From Isotricha intestinalis (Eukaryota > Ciliophora > Litostomatea > Vestibuliferida > Isotrichidae): a stretch of DNA of 12,335 bases. The position numbers and the translations under genes were made by a program. The notes below the pieces were generated by a model. That model did no database searches and was not told the origin of the DNA. It saw only the letters and a list, made by a program, of their open reading frames with translations. Of this stretch, positions 1-6,403 are shown piece by piece (the first letter of the stretch is position 1; each line of letters opens with the position of its first letter). Location: contig JAJJLU010004500.1 of the NCBI GenBank assembly GCA_023807065.1, positions 1 through 12,335 on the forward strand. Direction: 5' to 3'.

Positions 1-109
1 TTTTCATCGATTAAATTTTATATAATCTTTTAACAACAAAGATGATGAAATCAAAGATACTATAATTATTGATAAATTATTACAAGAAAATGTATTTATG
101 GAATGGTGA
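1..109 (+). CDS. 3' end of a gene entering from the left, with a frame break
   Basis: This is a partial gene whose start lies outside the window; its function is not recognised. The final 26 codons or so (32-106) read as a plausible charged C-terminus (Asn-Asn-Lys-Asp-Asp-Glu ... Phe-Met-Glu-Trp) and end at TGA 107-109. In the same frame a TAA sits at 23-25, so the reading cannot simply continue left. The frame one base back (from base 1) is open up to TTT-TAA at 28-33. Dropping one T from the CTTTTAAC run at 27-34 would join the two into one uninterrupted tail. Explanations are a sequencing indel in the T run, a real frameshift or decayed gene, or an intron whose donor lies outside (an AG occurs at 40-41, and no GT occurs before it in the window). 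The next gene follows in the same direction after an 88-bp spacer. Confidence 0.4.
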
Positions 110-120
110 AGCTGATGAAT

Positions 121-152
121 AAAAATAAAAAGTCAATTGACTTTTGATTTTT
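121..152. repeat. Near-perfect palindrome between two tandem genes
   Basis: The core at 128-145, AAAAGTCAATTGACTTTT, is a perfect 18-bp palindrome. Allowing one mismatched pair (127/146), the symmetry extends through A/T bases to 121-152. It begins 12 bp after the TGA of the upstream gene and lies inside the 88-bp spacer before the ATG at 198. It could be a dimeric-protein binding site in the promoter of the downstream gene, or a hairpin in the 3' UTR of the upstream one. The sequence does not decide between these. Confidence 0.6.
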
Positions 153-197
153 TTTTCTTTTTTTTTAATTTTTTTATATATTTAATTAAAAAAAAAT

Positions 198-722
198 ATG
201 AATGATTTGAATAAAAATCAAATGGATAAAAAAATTTCATCTAAATTTTGTGTTCAACATTTTGTTTTTTATTATTTTATTATTATTTTAATAATGATTT
301 TTTTAGCTTTCTTGTTTTTAAATAGTGTTTATGTTACAAGGAATTATATAATTGATGCTGAAAAATTTTGGGAAAAAGTCTTAAAGAATGATAAATATTT
401 AGATTTGCAAAATTATTGTGCAATTACTGGTGCATATTTATTTGGTAATAGTATCATTTCATTTATTATTAATATTTATATTCTATTTAAAATCAATTTT
501 GGTGGTATTAAAATTAGTTTGCAATTTTCAAATTATACTTTTTTAGTTTTTCAATGTTTATTATTTTTATATTCTTGTTTTACTTTATATAAATTCACTA
601 ATATTATTTATTTATTTATCATTTTCATTGTTTTTTCTTTTTTAAATTTATTAATATCTGTTTTTTACTTTTTATTGGTCAAAAGATATTTAGAAAAGGA
701 ATTATTTTTTAGGATTCTTTAA
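198..722 (+). CDS. Small four-helix membrane protein, function unknown
   Basis: This encodes a 174-residue protein that I cannot assign to a family. The N-terminal 20 residues are polar and basic. Four hydrophobic segments follow at about residues 22-46, 74-98, 112-131 and 134-161, and then a short charged tail containing Lys-Arg and Glu-Lys-Glu. The loop between helices 1 and 2 (about 47-73) is the only sizeable soluble segment. Helices 3 and 4 are separated by just a few residues. Cysteines occur at 18, 74, 120 and 127, without the Cys-Cys-Gly motif of animal tetraspanins. The ATG at 198 follows an A-run and is the first good start after the upstream gene's stop. The TAA at 720-722 is followed after ten bases by a short inverted repeat and a T-run. 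Codon use is as AT-biased as in the neighbours. A real gene is likely from its uninterrupted frame and coherent topology. Confidence 0.75.
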   Translation: MNDLNKNQMDKKISSKFCVQHFVFYYFIIILIMIFLAFLFLNSVYVTRNYIIDAEKFWEKVLKNDKYLDLQNYCAITGAYLFGNSIISFIINIYILFKINFGGIKISLQFSNYTFLVFQCLLFLYSCFTLYKFTNIIYLFIIFIVFSFLNLLISVFYFLLVKRYLEKELFFRIL

Positions 723-1568
723 ATAAATTAATAAAATATTTATAATAAATATTTTTTTTATAATTATCAAAAAGATATAATCTAAAATATTTTGTAATTT
801 AATATATTTTTTGAAGAGATTTTCAGGTTTTTATTATTAATATAGTTAATTAACAAGAAATAATATAATTAACCTTGATAAATTGTTAGAAAAAATATAA
901 AAGAATGATAAATATTTCTTATTTTTTTTTTGATAATTTTTAATTTGAAATATTCAATTATGAATAATTTTTAATTACTCATTTTATTTTGAATGTAAAG
1001 AAAGAAGATTTCAATGTCAATATATTTTTGCATTTTCAAGACTTGCGATTCATATTATAACTCTAAAATTTATTTGTATTATTTCTTTATTTATTTATTT
1101 TTTCTTTTATTGATTTTATAATTTTCTTTTTTAATTTAATGGCCTTAAAGAAAAATGATGTCATGTTATAATTAAGAGGATGAAAAGTCATGAATGACAA
1201 TTATATAAGTAAAAAAACCTCTTAACCATTTATTCATAATATGAGTTAAATAAATATTTTTTAAAAATTTAATTATTTTAAATAAATGTTTAAAAACTTA
1301 TATTCTATTAATATTGTTTATTATATTATATAAATTTCAATATTATTGATTATGATTCTGATTGAAATGGAATCATTTATTATATAAATAATACTAGTAA
1401 ATTAATTTATATAATGAAATTCAAAAATTTATTTTCCCACACCAAAACATTTATAAATAAAAAAATAATTTATGAAAAAATAATTTAAAATAATATAAAC
1501 ATGAAATATTTTTTATTTTTATAATTTAAAAAACATTTAATATAATGGTATAAATCTATATTCAATAT
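723..1568. other. Convergent intergenic region, no convincing gene
   Basis: This stretch separates the 3' ends of the tetraspan gene and the SNARE gene and is mostly A/T. It holds an inverted repeat TTAAGAGG (1172-1179) / CCTCTTAA (1218-1225) with a 38-base loop. Inside that loop is a smaller palindrome, GTCAT-GA-ATGAC (1188-1199). On the + strand one frame is open from 964 to the TGA at 1111-1113 but has no ATG, so I do not call it a gene. The motif AACATTTAA lies at 1532-1540, 28 bases beyond the SNARE stop. I see no tRNA-like or other recognisable RNA gene. Confidence 0.5.
733..759 (+). other. Short inverted repeat plus T-run after the tetraspan gene
   Basis: Ten-base arms at 733-742 (AAAATATTTA) and 746-755 (TAAATATTTT) flank a three-base loop, and the second arm runs into eight T at 752-759. 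The repeat starts ten bases after the stop codon. It resembles a 3'-end hairpin, but the arms are pure A/T, so chance in this composition cannot be excluded. Confidence 0.35.
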
Positions 1569-2366
1569 TCAATTATTAGGCATGATCATGGAAATAAAAA
1601 TAATAGCTAGAACAATAATACCAATAGCATATAATAATTTATTGGAATAATTTCCAGCAGAATCATTAGATTTTTTAGCTTCTTTCATATGATCAACTGC
1701 ATTTTTAATATTTGTATCCATATTATTAATATTATCTTCAATAGCATTCACTTTATCTGCACTTTTAGTCACTATTTCTGCAGTTTGTTTTGAAATTTCA
1801 TTTATTTGATTTGTAACTTTAACTATTGTGTTTATTTGTTTTTCTTTATCTTGAATACCTTCTAAATATTCTCTTCCATTTATAAATTTAATTTGTAATT
1901 CATCTTTTTTATTTTCTATATTTTCATTATTATGATTAAATGAATCTTGTAATTTTAATGAATTTCTTGATGAATCTATTATTTGTTCACCTTGTTGTTT
2001 AATTTTATTTGTTAATTCTTCAAAATGAACTTTTAATGTATTACATTTTGATTCATATTCTTTTGCTTTTTTTATATTTTTCATTTTATCATCTCTTGTA
2101 ATATATTGAAAATCTCTTATATCTTTAATATAATTATAAATATCTGTTATTATCTTCCCTGTATTTTCTATCAATTCATTTGCTTTTTGAGATTTTTCAG
2201 AATTATCTTTTTTAGAACCTATTCTAAATGAATATTCTCTTAAATCATTTATATTATTTTGTAAAATTAATAATTCATCTTCAACTTTTTCTGATGATCT
2301 AATAAAATCTCCTTTAATTAAGGCATTATTTAATGATAATCTATTGTAATCCATATTTTGGAACAT
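1569..2366 (-). CDS. Syntaxin-like (Qa-type) SNARE, tail-anchored
   Basis: This is a 265-residue protein with the layout of a syntaxin, which acts on the target or vesicle membrane in membrane fusion. It has a helical N-terminal region (about 1-165, Lys/Glu/Asn-rich), a SNARE coiled coil at about 175-232, a short polar linker, and one C-terminal hydrophobic anchor at about 244-262 ending four residues later. Within the coil, the Ile-Glu-Asp-Asn sequence at 209-212 matches the conserved Qa signature. Hydrophobic positions follow the 3/4 spacing expected of SNARE layers (178, 181, 188, 199, 206, 209, 213, 216, 220, 223, 227, 230). Aligned on that signature, the central zero-layer position is Ser202, not the usual glutamine. 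The anchor's position right before TGA supports both the frame and TGA as a stop. The ATG at 2364-2366 is used; Met5 is an alternative start. Length is normal for syntaxins. The assignment as SNARE is firm; the Qa class is likely but made by eye. Confidence 0.82.
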   Translation of the reverse strand: MFQNMDYNRLSLNNALIKGDFIRSSEKVEDELLILQNNINDLREYSFRIGSKKDNSEKSQKANELIENTGKIITDIYNYIKDIRDFQYITRDDKMKNIKKAKEYESKCNTLKVHFEELTNKIKQQGEQIIDSSRNSLKLQDSFNHNNENIENKKDELQIKFINGREYLEGIQDKEKQINTIVKVTNQINEISKQTAEIVTKSADKVNAIEDNINNMDTNIKNAVDHMKEAKKSNDSAGNYSNKLLYAIGIIVLAIIFISMIMPNN

Positions 2367-2387
2367 TTTATTTTTTTTTGTTGATAA

Positions 2388-2498
2388 TTATTTTAAGAAA
2401 TATAAATTTTTTTTCATAATTAAATAAAAATTTTTAAATAAATAAAATTTTAGAGTATCATTTATATATTCATACTCTCTCTGAGCTAATATTTCCAT
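2388..2498 (-). CDS. Possible upstream small ORF of the SNARE gene
   Basis: This 36-codon ORF lies on the same strand as the SNARE gene and ends 21 bases before its ATG. It begins Met-Glu-Ile-Leu-Ala-Gln-Arg-Glu-Tyr and turns aromatic and hydrophobic toward its end. The frame is open upstream of the ATG to about 2576. It could be an upstream ORF in the SNARE leader, an unrecognised first exon, or chance. No homology is recognised, and ORFs of this size arise by chance in such DNA. Confidence 0.2.
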   Translation of the reverse strand: MEILAQREYEYINDTLKFYLFKNFYLIMKKNLYFLK

Positions 2499-4197
2499 AA
2501 CAATAAAATTATTTTTTATAAAAAAATAAAGAAAAAAAACATAAGCTATATCAAATTTTTGTGGTAGGATTTATTTTACTTTTTTTTTAATATTTAATTC
2601 AAAAATCTCATAAACAATTCTAAAATTATTAGATTTTCAAATACTGCGACAATATTAATTATGTATTTTCTATTTTGATAAAAGTATAATATATATAATC
2701 AATTTTGTTAATTTTTGAGTAAATGAGAAAAAATTATACTTAATTGAATTTTATGAATGCTATATAAATATATAATGATTGTTCCGAATAAATTTTCCCA
2801 ATTAAATCTTTTATAATTTCTTTTAACAGTAATTTTAATTTCCATTTCATTATTAAAATCATTTAATATAAATTTTCTAAATTTTAATATTTATCTAAAT
2901 AATTTTAATTTACTTCAATAAGAATAAAATTGTCAGAAATCAAATTATATTATTTTTTTGGCTTTAAAAGATAAAATTGTTCATAAAAAAAATATCAATT
3001 CTTTCTTTGAATATCTTTCATATATGTATATACTGATTTTTTTTTACAATTATTTTTATCCTCCTCTCTTTTTCTTATTTCATTTCAAATTCAAATAAAA
3101 AATATAATATGAAAAGGAATCATAACTTCATGTTTTAATTTAATAATTAAATTATTATATGAAAATCTATTACTTTAATAGAATAAATTTGTTTTTATGT
3201 TGATATTAAAATATCATAGGTTTAAATTTTTGAATGAGTTATATAAATAATAATTTAGATTGTAATTAAGGGCTTCTATAGTATATCAGTTCCTATCTCT
3301 CATTTTATTTTCAAATCATGTATCTAAAGAAATATTCTTCTCTCATCTACAGTTTCATAACATTCTTTAAAAGATTACATTTCCTTCTGATATTATGAAT
3401 ATGTAAAAACTTATAATATATACCTTAGACATAACAGTCTAACATTTAAATATAATTTATATTTTAATTTGATTTTAAAAATTCTTTTTGTGTTTAAAAA
3501 TTAAATTATTATTATATATATAATTAATTTTCAATATTTTATCTTTTAAATCTTTCTTTTCTTTGAAGAATTATAAAAACAATTCTAAGTATATTATCCA
3601 CAAATTACATTTACAATTTTTTTTTGTTATATATAGATTTAAGAAAGTTTTTTGATGAATTTTTTATTTTAAATTTTCTGTTGATAAATTGATTTTTTCC
3701 TCATTTCACTTATTATATAAAATTTCTGTCAATAAACCAAATTTTTAGGCAAAACATTTATATTATATTCATATTAAAAACATATCCCTTATTATAAATA
3801 TTATTTAAAAAAAATAAAAAAACCCAATTAAAGTAAATAACTGAATCCAAATAAAAAAAATTATCTGAAAATGATAATAAAAAAGATATTTGCATTAAAA
3901 CTTTAATAATATAGTTAATATCAATATTTGAAAAATGGGAAGGCTACATCTATTTTCTATTAAATGGAAAAAATGTATTTTCCCATATACTATAAATCCA
4001 AATTAATAATATCAAAAACAATAATAATTACAGTAATATTATTTATAATATTTACAAAGACTAATAAAGAACAAAATATCAATATTAATTCCACTAATAA
4101 TATTAATCCTAAATATAATAACATTAAGATTGTTATTAATTGAATTTTTTTCTAACCCTGGAATTTAAAAAGATATTCATATTCAAGTAATATTTTA

Positions 4198-4350
4198 ATG
4201 GAGAGAAAAGAAGTTAACATTGTTCAAGGTGTTTTAATCAGAAATAATCTTCATTGTTATGCATGCTCCCTTAATTTTAATTTATTCAATAGAAGTTTAA
4301 AGAAAAAATTAAAGGAAGTAAAAGATCTATTGCTTAATGAGAATGAATAA
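4198..4350 (+). CDS. Possible small gene or decayed exon, unknown
   Basis: This is a 50-codon ORF from ATG 4198 to TAA 4348-4350. Its frame is open back to a TAA at 4153, and with one more stop (TGA 4141) back to an ATG at 3964. The encoded peptide starts Met-Glu-Arg-Lys-Glu-Val and has a His-Cys-Tyr-Ala-Cys stretch at residues 19-23 and a lysine-rich amphipathic end. It is more GC-rich (about a quarter G+C) than the DNA around it, closer to the accepted genes. The part from 3964 to 4140 would encode a hydrophobic anchor-like segment but is as AT-rich as intergenic DNA. I cannot tell a small gene from an eroded one or from chance. Confidence 0.22.
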   Translation: MERKEVNIVQGVLIRNNLHCYACSLNFNLFNRSLKKKLKEVKDLLLNENE

Positions 4351-4945
4351 TTTCTTTGATTTTAATTATTTATTGTTCTTAGTTTATGATATTTACGACT
4401 AATTTATTAATTTATCATATTGGATTAGTTATTTGGAATAATTCAAATATGACAAAGTTAAAAAAATAAAAAATATTTTAAAAATCCTTTTGGAGATTTC
4501 CATTCTAGAAATAGAAAATTAATTTGAAAAAAGGTTATTTGTGAGGTAATTATTAAAAATCTATTTTAGATATATTATAAAGGGAAAATGAATTAACTAA
4601 AGATACGTTTAAAATAAATGAATTAAAGGAAAAAAATATGAAAAATTAGTATTCACAATGAAATTTCAATTTGAGGAACTAAAATATTCTACAATAAGTT
4701 TTAATATACATAAAAATCAAAATGATATTCCTATTAATAAATTCTCAAAATAATAATAAAAATTATAGTAATAACTCTAATATATTTCTCAAGAAGATTC
4801 TGCTAATAATGCTAATATTTTTTATTATAATCAAAGAAAAGTAATTCCCAAATTTGAATAAAAATAAGATTTAAAAAACTTAAACTTCAAATTCTAAATA
4901 TTTTTAATTTAATATTTATTCCTTTATTTTTATAATTAAATTAAA

Positions 4946-5950
4946 ATGAAAATTGAAACAATGAAAGCTCCAAATTTTAATAAATTAAGAAAATGGAGTA
5001 ATTTTAATAGCACTATAGAAATTGGAAAAAATTTAGCAATAAAAACAAATTTAGGTAATTTATTAAAAGAAGATATAGATTTATTATCAAAAGAATCATT
5101 CTCAAAAAATCAAAAATTATCAATAATAAATGATGTAGAAGAAGAAAAAAATGATAAATTTTATGATGAATTTCTAAATACATTATATGATAATAAAGAT
5201 AAAGATCTTCCAAAAAAGAGTATTTCTAATCATAAAAAACATAAAAAAACACATTTTCTGCATAAAAGGGCATCAGCTAATCTTTTAGTTTATAATCAAA
5301 GTAATTTTCGTGATAATGTAATAAATAAAAATACATTTGAAAGGAATTACACAAAAAAAAATTTTCATCACATGGTAACAACCTTTGAACCAAATAAAGA
5401 AGAAATTAATAAAATAAATGACGAAGAGAAAAATGTTAAAAGTGATAAATCAGTAGAAAATGAAAATAGCGGAGAAAGTAATATTAATAATATCAAATCT
5501 TTATTAATTAATAAAAAAAATTTTAAATTGACTGAAATGATGAAAATAGAAGAAAATATTGAACAAGTAATAAATATAAATACAAATAGAGATAAAACTA
5601 AATATGATGTAAAAGATTTTGAAGAAAAAAAAGATAAAAATAATAATTTATATTCTGAGAAAAAAGATAAAAAAAATAATTTATGTTCTGAGAAAAAATA
5701 TAAAAATAATAATTTATATTCTGAGAAAAAAGATAAAAATAATAATTTATGTTCTGAGAAAAAAAATAAAAATAATAATTTATGTTCTGAGAAAAAAGAT
5801 AAAAATAATAATTTATGTTCTGAAAAAAAAGTAGATGAAAATATTAAAGAAAATAATGTTAAAAATCCCCCTAATCCAAATAAAGGATTTATTGTTGATG
5901 TAAATAAAAAAAAACATTATTTTTTTTGTTGCATACCAATCTTTAATTAA
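4946..5950 (+). CDS. Lys/Asn-rich repeat protein with C-terminal Cys-Cys
   Basis: This is a 334-residue protein of unrecognised family. It is dominated by Lys, Asn, Glu and Asp, has no membrane segment, and is probably mostly disordered. A strongly basic His/Lys patch lies at residues 96-108. Residues 227-292 are six tandem 11-residue repeats of the form Glu-Lys-Lys-Asp-Lys-Asn-Asn-Asn-Leu-(Cys/Tyr)-Ser. After a Pro/Asn hinge (307-313) the chain ends in an aromatic, hydrophobic tail with adjacent cysteines 328-329, five residues from the end. Cysteine occurs only in repeat copies 2, 4, 5 and 6 (247, 269, 280, 291) and in that tail. The tail could be a lipid-modified anchor, but this is inference. 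The ATG at 4946 is preceded by an in-frame TAA at 4937-4939, which fixes the N-terminus if the gene is unspliced. The gene converges with the large membrane-protein gene on the other strand. Confidence 0.75.
   Translation: MKIETMKAPNFNKLRKWSNFNSTIEIGKNLAIKTNLGNLLKEDIDLLSKESFSKNQKLSIINDVEEEKNDKFYDEFLNTLYDNKDKDLPKKSISNHKKHKKTHFLHKRASANLLVYNQSNFRDNVINKNTFERNYTKKNFHHMVTTFEPNKEEINKINDEEKNVKSDKSVENENSGESNINNIKSLLINKKNFKLTEMMKIEENIEQVININTNRDKTKYDVKDFEEKKDKNNNLYSEKKDKKNNLCSEKKYKNNNLYSEKKDKNNNLCSEKKNKNNNLCSEKKDKNNNLCSEKKVDENIKENNVKNPPNPNKGFIVDVNKKKHYFFCCIPIFN
5624..5821 (+). repeat. Six tandem 33-bp coding repeats
   Basis: Six copies start at 5624, 5657, 5690, 5723, 5756 and 5789, with the beginning of a seventh (GAA-AAA-AAA) at 5822. 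Copies 4 and 6 are identical and copy 5 differs by one base (Asp to Asn), which indicates recent expansion. The unit length is a multiple of three, so copy gain or loss keeps the frame. It also leaves a second frame open across the array, which I regard as a by-product. Confidence 0.95.
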
Positions 5951-6403
5951 TATATATGTTTTTGGAGTTGATATATAAAAACATTTAATATGGTAGGTAT
6001 TACATTAATTTTAAAAAAATAATCAATGTTAAAAATCTTTATATAATGTAAATATATATAACTTAATTAAAAATTTTCCTAGTGGAATTATTCAAAAACT
6101 TTTAAAACTATTTTTCAGAGAAAAATCTTTCCAAAAATATTATTGAATGTGAAAAATAATTAGTTTTTGATTTTATATTATGATATATGATTAATATCTA
6201 AACAATATAGGGTTAATTATGTAAAAACATTTAAGAATTTTTTTGAAACATATTATTTAAATTCGTTGTGAAAAAAAATTTTATAATTTATTTTCTTTTA
6301 ATATTAGGACTTTAAATTAAAAATATTAGAAAAATATATTATTTATAATATTATACCATTAACATTTAATTTATACAATTTTGATATAACCATTTAAATT
6401 AAA
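5951..6403. other. Convergent intergenic region with 3'-end signals
   Basis: This region lies between the 3' ends of two genes on opposite strands. No ORF or RNA gene is supported. AACATTTAA occurs three times: 5980-5988 (29 bases beyond the left gene's stop), 6226-6234, and 6361-6369 (34 bases beyond the right gene's stop). The last is next to TTATACCAT (6351-6359), whose reverse complement ATGGTATAA also accompanies the motif near 1544-1552. Confidence 0.5.
5956..5984 (+). other. Inverted repeat just after the stop of the repeat protein gene
   Basis: Eight-base arms ATGTTTTT (5956-5963) and AAAAACAT (5977-5984) flank a 13-base loop, starting five bases after the TAA. The second arm overlaps the AACATTTAA motif at 5980-5988. 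It is a possible 3'-UTR hairpin, with weak support in this composition. Confidence 0.35.

Larger units (their letters stand above)
2367..4945. other. 2.6-kb gap between divergent genes
   Basis: This long A/T-rich stretch separates the start of the SNARE gene (-) from the start of the repeat protein gene (+), so it must hold both promoters. No long ORF and no RNA gene is recognisable. Weak candidates are the ORF at 2388-2498 (-), a 26-codon ORF at 3318-3398 (+) inside a slightly more GC-rich patch (about 3270-3395), and the run 3964-4350 (+), in which a single frame has only two stops (TGA 4141, TAA 4153). AACATTTAA recurs at 3441-3449. From about 4660 to 4945 the frame of the downstream gene is interrupted only by TAA/TAG codons. 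That is expected by chance here, because TGA is rare. Confidence 0.5.

Noticed and set aside
964..1113. 49-codon open stretch on the + strand in the convergent spacer
   Set aside because: It contains no ATG, has no recognisable motif, and is within chance length for this base composition.
3270..3330. tRNA-like string (TAGTATATCAGTT) in a slightly GC-richer patch
   Set aside because: No acceptor stem, anticodon arm or T-arm consensus could be paired around it.
4132..4172. Intron with GT...AG ends and a CTAAC-like branch site that could remove the stops at 4141 and 4153
   Set aside because: It is 41 bases long and does not restore the frame of the downstream ORF; the resulting reading stops at once.
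4658..4945. Extension of the repeat-protein gene upstream by reading TAA/TAG as glutamine
   Set aside because: The frame is TGA-free and gives a glutamine-rich peptide, but TGA is rare in this composition, so that is expected by chance. All accepted genes use CAA/CAG for glutamine and several end at TAA.
5013..5213. 66-codon ORF on the - strand inside the repeat-protein gene
   Set aside because: It is antisense to a Lys/Asn-rich gene and is a Leu/Ile/Tyr-rich complement shadow.
5619..5834. 71-codon ORF over the 33-bp repeats in another + frame
   Set aside because: It is a periodic Lys/Ile shadow produced because the repeat length is a multiple of three; it has no independent support.
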